A stretch of 64,000 nt of DNA from a virus (IMGVR_UViG_3300049259_000177:1-64000), one strand, 5' to 3'; positions 36,812 to 44,454 are shown, counted from the stretch's first letter. A program made the numbers and translations. Notes: generated by a model from the letters alone, not told the origin.

Positions 36812-38227
36812 CTAGACCTTGCCGCTCACGACGACGTGGTAGGCGTTGAGCGCCGGAGGCGTACCGAAACGCAGCGTGATGGTGTTCGCGTCGGTGACGT
36901 CCCACTCGGTCAACGTGTTCTTGCCGTCGGAGTTGCGCCGCACCGACACGGCGGCGACCTGCGTGCTGCCGAGGTTGTGCGGGATCGCGTACACAGTCGC
37001 AGCCCCGTCGCCGACATCCTGCTCGTAGGCGCGGACCGCCCCGGAGATCTTCGAGACGGCGATCGCGGCGGCGGCCGCAACGTCCGCATTGACGATGGTT
37101 CCGTCGGCGATCTTCGCTGACGTGACGGCACCGTCGGCGATGTTGGTCGTGCCGATCGCCAGTGCTGCGATGTCAGTGCCGACGATGGTTCCGTCGGCGA
37201 TCTTCGCTGACGTGACGGCACCGTCGGCGATCTTCGCGTTGGTGATCGCAAGGTCGGCGACGTTGGTAGTGGCGATCGTCAGGTTGGCGATCTTCGCGCC
37301 AGTGATCGTCGCGTCCTGCATGTCACCGGCGACGATCGTCCCGTCGGCGATGTGTGCGCTCGTCACACCACCGGCGGCGAGACCGATCTGCGGGTTGACG
37401 CCGCCGGTCGAGGTGATCGGCCCAGCGCCGGTGACGGATTGCACGCCGTCGACGGGGCTCTGAAGTTCCTGCCAGTTGGCGAGGACCGTCGGGTCGGCGC
37501 CTTGCAGGATGAACGAGTCGTGGATGTCGGTTCGGATCGCGACGTCGCCGGGCTCGGCAGCGAGCGCGAGCATCGCGGCCTGGCTGGCGACGACAAACGT
37601 GTTGGTGATCGCGAGCGCCGGAAGCAGGCCGGTCGGCAGTAGTCCGTTCGCGTCGAGCCCGGCGAAGCCGTTGGCGACGTTGCGGCCACCGACGATGTTG
37701 GTGACGCGTGCATCGGTGGCGAAAGCGAAGTCGGAGATCGTCGCGGCGGTCTGCGTGCCCGTGTGGTTGGCGCGGGCGAGCGGGTCGACCGCCAGTTTGC
37801 TCAGCAGGATCGCGGCACCGGCCGCAATGTCGGCGTCGACGATGTTGAGCGCGGCCAGTTTCGCTTTCGCGATTGCGGCACCGGCCGCAATGTCGGCGTC
37901 GACGATGGTTCCGTCGGCGATCTTCGCTGACGTGACGGCACCGTCGGCGATCTTGCCGGTGGTCACGGCGAGCGGAGCGACCGTCGGGTTCGGGTAGTTG
38001 CCCGCCAGGTCGCCTCCGGCCGGGCCGGACGGAGCGGTCGAGCCGAACACGACGGACTGTACCTGCGCGCCGTCCCAGTAGCGGATCTGGTCGGTCGAGG
38101 TGTTGTACCAGACCCGGCCCTCGTCGGCGGCTATCAGCCCGGACGGGTCGGCGGCGAGCGCCTGCAACTTGAGGTTGAAGATCTGGAACCCCGCCATGTC
38201 GAGGTTGTTGGTTGCCGGGATAGCCAC
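36812..38227 (-). CDS. Repeat-rich tail fibre, 471 aa
   Basis: GTG start with TAGGAG (VAIPATNNLDMAGFQIFNLK). The N-terminal module ('GFQIFNL', 'VWYNTSTDQIRYWDG') is a typical fibre-attachment head. Residues about 90-380 contain repeated units of the form IADGAVTSAKIADGTIV, suggesting a long triple-stranded beta-helix or shaft. A C-terminal domain (VYAIPHNLGSTQVAAVSVRR) ends the fibre. The DNA repeats could recombine to change length. Confidence 0.8.
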   Translation of the reverse strand: MAIPATNNLDMAGFQIFNLKLQALAADPSGLIAADEGRVWYNTSTDQIRYWDGAQVQSVVFGSTAPSGPAGGDLAGNYPNPTVAPLAVTTGKIADGAVTSAKIADGTIVDADIAAGAAIAKAKLAALNIVDADIAAGAAILLSKLAVDPLARANHTGTQTAATISDFAFATDARVTNIVGGRNVANGFAGLDANGLLPTGLLPALAITNTFVVASQAAMLALAAEPGDVAIRTDIHDSFILQGADPTVLANWQELQSPVDGVQSVTGAGPITSTGGVNPQIGLAAGGVTSAHIADGTIVAGDMQDATITGAKIANLTIATTNVADLAITNAKIADGAVTSAKIADGTIVGTDIAALAIGTTNIADGAVTSAKIADGTIVNADVAAAAAIAVSKISGAVRAYEQDVGDGAATVYAIPHNLGSTQVAAVSVRRNSDGKNTLTEWDVTDANTITLRFGTPPALNAYHVVVSGKV

Positions 38228-38235
38228 CGTTGCTC

Positions 38236-38904
38236 CTAGATCTCGACGCTGCCGGACATCGGTGCACCGAAACGGACCTGCACAGTGTCCGCGTCGACGT
38301 ATTCCAGGTCGACCATTCGCAGTTCGCGGCCGGTCGAGTCGCGGACGGTCACCGGGAGGATCGCGTGCTTGTTGTGCTGGATCGTCCAGACTGCGCTCGG
38401 CATCGGCACGTCGTAGTGGTCGCGCTGGTAGGCGCCGAACGGACCGGGCTCGCCCTGGATGCCCTGCTCTCCCCGCTCTCCCTGGTCGCCTTTGGAGGAC
38501 CACAGCCGCCAGTACACCGAGTCGAAGGCGGCCATCGGCGGCAGGTCGATCGGCGTGCCCCACGTCGCGCCGTCGAAGTGCACGAGGGACTGCGCCACGT
38601 ACGCCGTGCCGGGCTGCCACTCGCCGGTGTCGACCCACGGGGGACCCGGCGGGCCCGTGCGACCCGGCGGGCCCGGCTGGCCGGTATCGAGCACAGTGAC
38701 GTCGGTTTCGACGTCGGCGCTGCCGTCAACAGGGATCGTCGAGCCCGCTGGCTGGTCGCCGACCACGACAAGGCTCGGGGCGCCCGGCGCAGGCTCCTCG
38801 GTGACGACGCCGGGCTCTGGGTCGGCGTCCTCGACGACGACAGTCGTCGGCGGCGGCTCCGGGTCGCCGACGACGACGATCGAGCCGTCGGAACCGGCCG
38901 TCAC
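38236..38904 (-). CDS. Collagen-like minor tail protein, 222 aa
   Basis: Two short collagen-type stretches with Gly every third residue (GQPGPPGRTGPPGPP near residue 75 and GDQGERGEQGIQGEPGPFG near residue 135), which form triple helices in phage fibres. Between them is a WxxGTAYVAQSLVHFDGATW carbohydrate-binding-like module. The N-terminal 60 residues are Pro/Glu/Val-rich. GTG start at the 4-bp overlap. Confidence 0.75.
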   Translation of the reverse strand: MTAGSDGSIVVVGDPEPPPTTVVVEDADPEPGVVTEEPAPGAPSLVVVGDQPAGSTIPVDGSADVETDVTVLDTGQPGPPGRTGPPGPPWVDTGEWQPGTAYVAQSLVHFDGATWGTPIDLPPMAAFDSVYWRLWSSKGDQGERGEQGIQGEPGPFGAYQRDHYDVPMPSAVWTIQHNKHAILPVTVRDSTGRELRMVDLEYVDADTVQVRFGAPMSGSVEI

Positions 38905-39284
38905 ACCGTCACCCTCGGGCGAGTGACGCTCGTGTCGATGGACTGCGCCCCGGCGGCGAACTTCACCGGCACGCCGCCGTCCGGCGGATAGAGGAACAGG
39001 TCGTAGACACCGGCACGCCGCACGGTCCAGCCCTGCTCCTCGGCGAGCGTGAGCGTGATCGTCCCGGCCGGGCCACCCAGTTCGATCAGGCCCTCGCCGT
39101 CACCCGGAGCCGTGTCGAAGGCGACGATCAGGTGACTGTCACCGGCCGCCGGGCGAGACTCGGCCCGGGCGGTGTAATCGGAGATGTCGACCGGGCTACC
39201 GTCGGCGTGCTCCCAGGTGAACGGCAGCCGGAACGGCAGGCCCCACGTGATCGTGAAGTCGTGCACGACGATCGGCTTGGTCAC
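38901..39284 (-). CDS. Small minor tail protein, 127 aa
   Basis: GTG start (MTKPIVVHDFTITWGLPFRL). Beta-rich domain (WEHADGSPVDISDYTARAES, WTVRRAGVYDLFLYPPDGG) like the N-terminal modules of actinophage baseplate or fibre-attachment proteins. First gene of this module; GGGAGC precedes the start. A class II-like GCGACACTA lies 35 bp upstream, but no good -10 box follows. Confidence 0.65.
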   Translation of the reverse strand: MTKPIVVHDFTITWGLPFRLPFTWEHADGSPVDISDYTARAESRPAAGDSHLIVAFDTAPGDGEGLIELGGPAGTITLTLAEEQGWTVRRAGVYDLFLYPPDGGVPVKFAAGAQSIDTSVTRPRVTV

Positions 39285-39331
39285 GAGAGCAGGCTCCCCG
39301 ATCGAGGGGGTTAGTGTCGCCCCGACCCCGC

Positions 39332-39387
39332 TTGCGCTCTCACGCTAAGCGGGTGTACGGTCTTGGTTGTGCGGGAGAGCGACCCGC
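39332..39387 (+). promoter_or_regulatory. Class I promoter-operator with hairpin leader
   Basis: TTGCGC (39332-39337), 18-bp spacer with CGCTAAGCG (39343-39351), TACGGT (39356-39361). The hairpin at 39371-39387 (GCGGG/CCCGC, loop AGAGCGA) and the following CCGGACAGGAGAC are identical to the 33.1 kb unit. Confidence 0.9.
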
Positions 39388-39403
39388 CGGACAGGAGACG
39401 ATC

Positions 39404-39757
39404 ATGGCGAAAGGCAACTGGCGCCGCCGGGACTTCGGCTGGCTGCGCGCCGACGGCGAGGCGTTCCTAGAGCGAGGCGCCCCAATGAGCGACACCGGCA
39501 AGCCCGCGTGGCTGGTCTGGATTCGCGCGCTCGACAGCGAGATCGAGATCGGCGAGGGCGGCACCGTGCTTACCCGCGATGGCTGCGACCCGGTCCGCGC
39601 GCTCGGCGAACTGTGCGGCAACGAGCCGTCGCAGGTCCGCCCCGACGGCCCGTGGTTCATTCACCGTGGCGACGAGGGCTGGCTGGCCGACGCGAAGGCC
39701 GCCGCCGAATACCACCTCGCGCGTCGTGACGAGAAGGCCGACGCGGTGACGCGCTAG
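39404..39757 (+). CDS. Hypothetical protein, 117 aa
   Basis: Begins MAKGNWRRRDFGWLRADGEA with a GACAGGAG ribosome-binding site. Basic N-terminus, acidic middle (LDSEIEIGEGGTVLTRDG), helical C-terminus. Promoter-proximal gene of the 39.3 kb plus unit. No family recognised. Confidence 0.75.
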   Translation: MAKGNWRRRDFGWLRADGEAFLERGAPMSDTGKPAWLVWIRALDSEIEIGEGGTVLTRDGCDPVRALGELCGNEPSQVRPDGPWFIHRGDEGWLADAKAAAEYHLARRDEKADAVTR

Positions 39758-39809
39758 ACCAGCGCCGACGTGACCTACGGTGGCCGGGAGATCTCGACGA
39801 GAGGACGCC

Positions 39810-40205
39810 ATGACCACCGACGCCGCACCGCTCACCCGGGCCAAGGCCGTCATTCGCAAGCAGCCCGCAGCAGACGGCAGGGGCCAGCCGTGGGAAGCGC
39901 ACGGCTGGCAGTGCCCGTGCGGCAGCGACAACGGCAAGACCGTGATAGCGACGAAGCAGGACGCGGAGAACGCCGCCGACCAGCACACTCGCGAGTACCA
40001 CCTGTCGACGGTGCTTGCCGACCTCGGGTCGCTGCACAGCCGCGACCAACTCAAGGTGGGCGCCACGTTCGTCGGCGACATCGTGCGCTTCGTCAAGGAA
40101 ACCGAGAAGGGCACCTACGTCGAGACTGCCGCGCACGGCCGCTACGTCATCGACGATTCGAGTCAGGCGAAGCCGTACACCGATGGCCCAGCGCGGCCGG
40201 AGTAG
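39810..40205 (+). CDS. Hypothetical protein, 131 aa
   Basis: Begins MTTDAAPLTRAKAVIRKQPA with GAGAGGA upstream. The segment CPCGSDNGKTVIATKQDAEN with HTREYHLS has a Cys/His arrangement that may bind zinc. A beta-rich C-terminus ends in YVIDDSSQAKPYTDGPARPE. No family recognised. Confidence 0.7.
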   Translation: MTTDAAPLTRAKAVIRKQPAADGRGQPWEAHGWQCPCGSDNGKTVIATKQDAENAADQHTREYHLSTVLADLGSLHSRDQLKVGATFVGDIVRFVKETEKGTYVETAAHGRYVIDDSSQAKPYTDGPARPE

Positions 40206-40527
40206 CCGCCGGGCCGAGGAACTGCAACGCGAGGCGCTCGACGAGAAGGCGAAGCCTGTCCGGCTCGAATGCGTGCCGTGCGGGCACCGGTGGCGGATGC
40301 AGCGGCACGACACGTGGAACGAGACCTGCCACGCGGCCGTGAGGTTCCTCGACCAGCACCAACAGACTTGCGAGGCGTATCAGCGTCTCGCCGAACGGAT
40401 GGCAGCGGAGGCCGCAGGTGATCCCAGCACTGGGCAAGGCGACGTACCCGGACGAGAGCAAGGCGACGCCAGTGCCGATCCTGTTCCTCGACACCGAAAC
40501 TACGTCCCTGCGCCCGCCGTGGCGTAG
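40183..40527 (+). CDS. Hypothetical zinc-finger-like protein, 114 aa
   Basis: Begins MAQRGRSSRRAEELQREALD. CVPCGHRWRMQRHD followed by CHAAVRFLDQHQQTC gives a possible C4/CH zinc site. The last 35 residues overlap the next gene in another frame and look like shadow sequence, so the protein may be effectively shorter. Start overlaps the preceding gene by 23 bp. Confidence 0.6.
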   Translation: MAQRGRSSRRAEELQREALDEKAKPVRLECVPCGHRWRMQRHDTWNETCHAAVRFLDQHQQTCEAYQRLAERMAAEAAGDPSTGQGDVPGREQGDASADPVPRHRNYVPAPAVA

Positions 40528-41092
40528 CGCACCTCGGCGGCCGTGGGAGATCGGCGCGATCCGACGCGAGACGAACGGCTCCGAGCAGGAGTGGCAGTGC
40601 TTCGTCGAGGACGTCGACCTGACCGACGCTGACCCGATGTCACTGTCGTTCGGCCGGTTCTATGACCGACACCCGCAGTACGCGGGTCATATTGTCCACG
40701 ACCCGGACGCGCGAGTGCGTCGTGACGGCGCGGGCTGGCGGATGGACTCAGAGGCCGAAGTCGCGCTGCTCGTCGAGTGGCTCGCGCGCGGCGCCCATAT
40801 CGTGGGCACCGTGCCCGACTTCGACGTGACGACGGGCGACCAGATGCTTGAGCGTTGGGGGCTCGCGTGGCCCGCGCACTACCACCTGATCTGCGCCGAA
40901 GTGTACGCAGCCGGAGCGATCGGCTGGGTGCCGCCGTACGATTCGAAGGAACTCTCGCTGGCGTTGGGCGTCGACCCGTCGGCGTACACCGCACACGAAG
41001 CGCTGGAAGACGCTCGCTGGGCGAGGGATCTTTTCGACGCCACCCGGACGCATACCGGCACTCGCGTCGCTCAGCCGTCGACGCGACACTAA
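40418..41092 (+). CDS. DnaQ-like 3'-5' exonuclease, 224 aa
   Basis: DEDDh motifs are present: Exo I ILFLDTETT (D25, E27), Exo II GTVPDFDVTTG (D134/D136) and Exo III YTAHEALEDARWARDLF (H193, D198). Family members remove 3'-terminal nucleotides for proofreading or nucleic-acid decay. Here no polymerase domain is attached, so it may degrade RNA or act in recombination. GTG start has GGAGG six bases upstream; a GTG 54 bases downstream is possible. Confidence 0.8.
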   Translation: MIPALGKATYPDESKATPVPILFLDTETTSLRPPWRSAPRRPWEIGAIRRETNGSEQEWQCFVEDVDLTDADPMSLSFGRFYDRHPQYAGHIVHDPDARVRRDGAGWRMDSEAEVALLVEWLARGAHIVGTVPDFDVTTGDQMLERWGLAWPAHYHLICAEVYAAGAIGWVPPYDSKELSLALGVDPSAYTAHEALEDARWARDLFDATRTHTGTRVAQPSTRH

Positions 41093-41170
41093 CCAGCCCC
41101 TCGGGGGACGCTACGCGCGGCACAGTAGTCGCGCCGCGACGCCTTCCGCCATGCACCGAGGAGCGCACCC

Positions 41171-41893
41171 GTGGCAGTCACCACCCACAACGGCCGTACC
41201 TTCGACCGGCGCGTGCACTTCGACGAGAAGTCGCGCGCGTTCCCGATCCGCACCGTCATCGGGCCGGTCGCACGAGTGCCGAAGCAGTGGCGTCCCGGCA
41301 TGACCCTGGACCAAGGCGAGGAAGGCACTTGCGTAGGCCACGGCTGGGAGGCTGAACTACTCGCCAGCCCGGTGCGAGTGAAGGTTGCCGATGCGGCGGC
41401 CGGTCACCAACAAGCCGTCGGGATCTACGAGCGCGCAAAGCAACTCGACGACGAGCCGGGCGAGGCGTACGAGGGCACCTCGGTGATCGCCGGTGCGAAA
41501 GTGCTCGTGGAGCGCGGCTACATGGCGGAGTACCGGTGGGCGTTCGGCATCGACGACCTGATCGACGCCGTCGTCGCGCACGGCCCGGTGGTCGTCGGCA
41601 CCGACTGGCACGACGGCATGTATCAAACGCGGCCCAGCGGGTTGATAGAGGTCGGTGGGCCGGTCGTCGGCGGCCATTGCTGGTTGATCTACGGCTACCA
41701 CCCCGCCATGCGCATCCGGGGCGAGGACTGGAAAGCGCGATACGAGGTCCTGCGTATGAGGAATTCATGGGGGCCGACCTATGGACTCGGAGGTTCCGGG
41801 CTCATCAAGGTCGAGGACATGGACGCCCTGCTGAAAGCGCAGGGTGAATGCTGCGTCCCCACTCGCCGAGCCTACGGACCAGCCGCCGCTTAA
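41171..41893 (+). CDS. Papain-like (C1) cysteine peptidase, 240 aa
   Basis: Active-site residues appear in papain order: Q48 (oxyanion), C54 (LDQGEEGTCVGHGWE), H169 (VGGHCWLIYGY) and N198 in the RNSWG motif (MRNSWGPTYG). The peptide chain has no signal sequence. It could process a phage or host protein, or take part in lysis. GTG start follows GAGGAG. Stop TAA overlaps the opposing TAA in CTTAAG. Confidence 0.85.
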   Translation: MAVTTHNGRTFDRRVHFDEKSRAFPIRTVIGPVARVPKQWRPGMTLDQGEEGTCVGHGWEAELLASPVRVKVADAAAGHQQAVGIYERAKQLDDEPGEAYEGTSVIAGAKVLVERGYMAEYRWAFGIDDLIDAVVAHGPVVVGTDWHDGMYQTRPSGLIEVGGPVVGGHCWLIYGYHPAMRIRGEDWKARYEVLRMRNSWGPTYGLGGSGLIKVEDMDALLKAQGECCVPTRRAYGPAAA

Positions 41894-42036
41894 GGGCCGC
41901 GCCGCCCGCCCTGCACAGCCAGTCCGATCAGCCAGATCACGAGCATGACCAGCGCGACCCACCACAGGACGTGCACGGCAAAGCCGACGCCGCCGAGGAT
42001 CAGCGCGAGCAGTAAGACCAGCAGGAGAGCGCCCAT
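41890..42036 (-). CDS. Small hydrophobic membrane protein, 48 aa
   Basis: Begins MGALLLVLLLALILGGVGFA and continues with a second span (VHVLWWVALVMLVIWLIGLA) before a basic tail GGRRGP. It resembles the roughly 50-residue hydrophobic proteins encoded by Streptomyces and related hosts. No ribosome-binding site is clear. May be a membrane-modulating gene picked up from a host. Confidence 0.65.
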   Translation of the reverse strand: MGALLLVLLLALILGGVGFAVHVLWWVALVMLVIWLIGLAVQGGRRGP

Positions 42037-42046
42037 ACTCGGCACG

Positions 42047-43633
42047 TTACCCGGCTGGGCCCTCGCCAACGCCTGCTTCGAGGTCCGCCACGGTGTGGAT
42101 GGGGTCGTCGCGGTAGAACCCGCAGCCGGGAGCCTGGCACTCCGGGTTCGACTTACGCCGCTTGTCCTGCATGAACTCGTGTGGGCCGTCGACCTCCTGC
42201 TCGGCCTCCGGGGTGTGTGCCACCTCGGGCGCCTGGGCGTCAGGAGCGGGCTCCGCCGTTGTCGGCTCGGCGGCGGCCACGGCTTCGCTGTCAGCGGCAC
42301 CGTCGACAATCTCCGCGTCCTCGACGTCGCCGGGCTCGCCCGCGTCCTCGCCGCCGGTGCCGGACAGTACGGCGTCCAGGTCGGCGATCACCGGCGCGGA
42401 CTCGTCGCTCGCCCACACGGCGTAACGTTCCGCCTCGGCCCGGCGGGATTCGTCGCCGCGCAGTTTCTCGACGATCATCGAACGAAAGCCGTGCACCATC
42501 GGCGCAAGCGCGTTCAAGGGGAAGTCCTCGATGTTCTGTCGCCGGGCACGCACGAAGCGGCTGGCGAGTCCCGCCGGGGTGTTGCCCATCTGCTCGGCCT
42601 GCCACCCAAGTTCTACGAGCCAGGCGGCCCGGGCGGCTTTCTCGTCGAGTACCTCGCCCGTCGTCCCGTCGACGGGCTCCTGCTGCTCAGCGGTGGCGTC
42701 GGCGGGCTTCCCTGGCTCCGTCGGCGGTTCCGGGGCCGCAGCGGGTTCCTGAGGGGCACCGGGGGCCGTCTGCGCCGCCTTGGCACGAGCGAACGCTTCC
42801 TTGCGCTGCGCGGCCCGCTCTCGCTCCTCCCGGGCCTTCTCCTCCATGTCGGCGCGGTGCATCTCCTCAAAGGTGACAGTCCCAGCGAACTCGTCGGGGA
42901 ACACCTTGCGCAGCACCAGTGCTTCACTGCATTTCGCAAGCATGTGGTGGAAGCCCTTCTGCCACATCTCGCCGAGTTCCATGATCTGCGTGCCGTCCTC
43001 GCCGACGACCGGCACCTTGCGACGACTACCCTGTGCGCCCTGCCACTCGAACTTCGGGTAGAGCGGCGCGTACATGCCCCAGTGGGCGACGGCGTCGGAG
43101 ACGACCATCTGGCCGAAAGCATCGTAGTGACGGATGACGGCCTTGGCTGCGCCCGGGTAGCCCCGCGATTCGGGCCACTCGTCGTACCACACGCGCTGCA
43201 TGACGCCGGTGGCCTCGTTGTAGCGCCAGCAAGCGGGGTCGTCGTCGTCGCCGGTCCACAGCCAGGTGGCGGAGCCGACGAGGAGTCTGGTGCGGGCAGC
43301 GATCGTGCGATACCCATCAATCCCGACCTGAATGGTGAACTTTGCCTTGTCGCCCTCGCCACGCTGAATGAGGTACGCCTGCCTGCGCCACGGATCTACG
43401 TTCATCCGCTGGCAGACGTGCAGGAAGACTCTGAGGTGCGGGCGGGCGCGCTCATCGTCCGGGTTGGCGTTGGTGATTGCCGACAGCGCGGCTTTCTGCT
43501 CCGGGGTGAGCCGGGTCTGGTTCGGTTCGAGGGTCAGCGAGCCAAGGGTGACTACACCTTCCGGCTCAGGAATCTCGTCGGTGGTCGGGATCTGCTGTTC
43601 CTGCGGTGGCGCCTCGGCCGTAGTGCTGGTCAC
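42047..43633 (-). CDS. recT: RecT-family single-strand annealing protein, 528 aa
   Basis: The RecT/Bet core lies at residues about 40-280: LRVFLHVCQRMNVDPWRRQ, AYLIQRGEGD, FTIQVGIDGYRTIAARTRLL, AVIRHYDAFGQMV and LAKCSEALVLRKVFPDEFAG. Residues 281-528 are an unusually long acidic Ala/Glu/Pro-rich extension that ends in a Cys/His motif (CQAPGCGFYRDDPIH); usual RecT proteins are about 270-350 residues. RecT anneals complementary single strands in homologous recombination and would work with the exonuclease at 30.4-31.8 kb. GTG start with AGGAGG. Confidence 0.88.
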   Translation of the reverse strand: MTSTTAEAPPQEQQIPTTDEIPEPEGVVTLGSLTLEPNQTRLTPEQKAALSAITNANPDDERARPHLRVFLHVCQRMNVDPWRRQAYLIQRGEGDKAKFTIQVGIDGYRTIAARTRLLVGSATWLWTGDDDDPACWRYNEATGVMQRVWYDEWPESRGYPGAAKAVIRHYDAFGQMVVSDAVAHWGMYAPLYPKFEWQGAQGSRRKVPVVGEDGTQIMELGEMWQKGFHHMLAKCSEALVLRKVFPDEFAGTVTFEEMHRADMEEKAREERERAAQRKEAFARAKAAQTAPGAPQEPAAAPEPPTEPGKPADATAEQQEPVDGTTGEVLDEKAARAAWLVELGWQAEQMGNTPAGLASRFVRARRQNIEDFPLNALAPMVHGFRSMIVEKLRGDESRRAEAERYAVWASDESAPVIADLDAVLSGTGGEDAGEPGDVEDAEIVDGAADSEAVAAAEPTTAEPAPDAQAPEVAHTPEAEQEVDGPHEFMQDKRRKSNPECQAPGCGFYRDDPIHTVADLEAGVGEGPAG

Positions 43634-44061
43634 GTGCTCCTCCTGGTTGCCGGGTCGCTCTCCGGCGATCGGTCTGTCCTCGATGATGGGGTACGGGTAC
43701 GACAGTTTGGCGCGACATAGTCATTCGCAAGTTGCAGCACGACGTTGCACGCGATGGCCCACAGGTCGGGCCGGGCCTGCCGCAACCGGAGGGCGCGCGC
43801 GACCTCGCGGCGCTTGTCCTCGGGAATGCGCTGCCAGCACATCGCGCACACGACGTTGCCGTAGCGCACGGACAGGCCGCAGCCATGTGTCGGACAGTGG
43901 TGACGGCCACGGGTCTCGACGAACGGCTGGGTATAGACGCCGGGCGCCCGCCACTCGCGTGGCTGGGTCTCCGGCGGCAGTTCTTCGAGGTAGGCGATCT
44001 CGGCGGCGGTCATGTCGGGGCGCCGGACCCGTAACGGCCTATGCGGAAGGGCGCCGCTCAC
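43630..44061 (-). CDS. Hypothetical zinc-binding protein, 143 aa
   Basis: GTG start (MSGALPHRPLRVRRPDMTAA) at a 4-bp overlap; an internal ATG 16 codons later is possible. CPTHGCG and CAMC in the middle give a zinc site, and a helical part follows (RREVARALRLRQARPDLWAI). The last 20 codons contain the leader hairpin of recT. Function unknown; it may assist RecT. Confidence 0.65.
   Translation of the reverse strand: MSGALPHRPLRVRRPDMTAAEIAYLEELPPETQPREWRAPGVYTQPFVETRGRHHCPTHGCGLSVRYGNVVCAMCWQRIPEDKRREVARALRLRQARPDLWAIACNVVLQLANDYVAPNCRTRTPSSRTDRSPESDPATRRST
43649..43666 (-). promoter_or_regulatory. Leader hairpin in front of recT
   Basis: Minus strand GCCGG (43662-43666) pairs with CCGGC (43649-43653) around an AGAGCGAC loop, followed by CAGGAGG and the GTG at 43633. 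It lies within the coding sequence of the upstream gene. No promoter of either class could be identified just upstream, so here the hairpin may act on translation or on transcript stability. Confidence 0.7.
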
Positions 44062-44369
44062 CGCGAGCAGGCGCCGGTGTGCCCGGGCGGCTTGCGCGGC
44101 CCCGGTTCACCGGCGGGGTCGCCGATGCCGCAGAAGGGGCACAGCGCACGCTCGCGCTCGGAAGAGGCGAGCATCTCGACGACGATGCGGCGGGTCAGGT
44201 CGTGCGGCAACCGAACCCCGGCAGCCTCAGCGGCGCCGGACCACTCCTCCTCGGTGAAGTGCGCAGCCTTGTCGGCGGTGATGTCCATGCCGGACAGCCG
44301 CAGGTACAGACTGAACGCCTTGTTGCGGCGCGCGACCGTCTCGCGCTCCTCGGCGACGGTGGTGATCAC
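44058..44369 (-). CDS. First gene of the recT unit, 103 aa
   Basis: GTG start with AGGAGG (MITTVAEERETVARRNKAFS). Helical N-terminus, then WSGAAEAAGVRLPHDLTRRI, and a CPFCGIGDPAGEPG zinc pair near the C-terminus. Promoter-proximal gene behind the 44.4 kb class I promoter. No family recognised. Confidence 0.75.
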   Translation of the reverse strand: MITTVAEERETVARRNKAFSLYLRLSGMDITADKAAHFTEEEWSGAAEAAGVRLPHDLTRRIVVEMLASSERERALCPFCGIGDPAGEPGPRKPPGHTGACSR

Positions 44370-44386
44370 GGATCTCTCCTCCTGGC

Positions 44387-44447
44387 GGGCCGGTTCGCTC
44401 GCCAGCCCTCACCACGGAGTGTACCCGCTTAGCGTGACAGTCCGCAA
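44387..44447 (-). promoter_or_regulatory. Class I promoter-operator with hairpin leader (recT operon)
   Basis: Minus strand TTGCGG (44442-44447), 18-bp spacer with CGCTAAGCG (44426-44434), TACACT (44418-44423). The leader hairpin at 44387-44408 has a 7-bp stem (GGGCTGG/CCGGCCC, one G-U pair) around CGAGCGAA and leads to CAGGAGG. Confidence 0.85.
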
Positions 44448-44454
44448 CAAGGGA

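Noticed and set aside
41085-41160. Class II promoter in front of the papain-like peptidase gene
   Set aside because: GCGACACTA is present at the end of the exonuclease gene (Arg-His-stop), but the best -10 match 15 bp on is GACGCT, and the start lies about 55 bp further; not strong enough to list.
41945-43720. Long plus-strand open frame (591 codons) opposite recT
   Set aside because: It is antisense to a clear RecT gene, has Arg/Gly/Leu-rich shadow composition and no ribosome-binding site; long antisense frames are expected in high-GC DNA.
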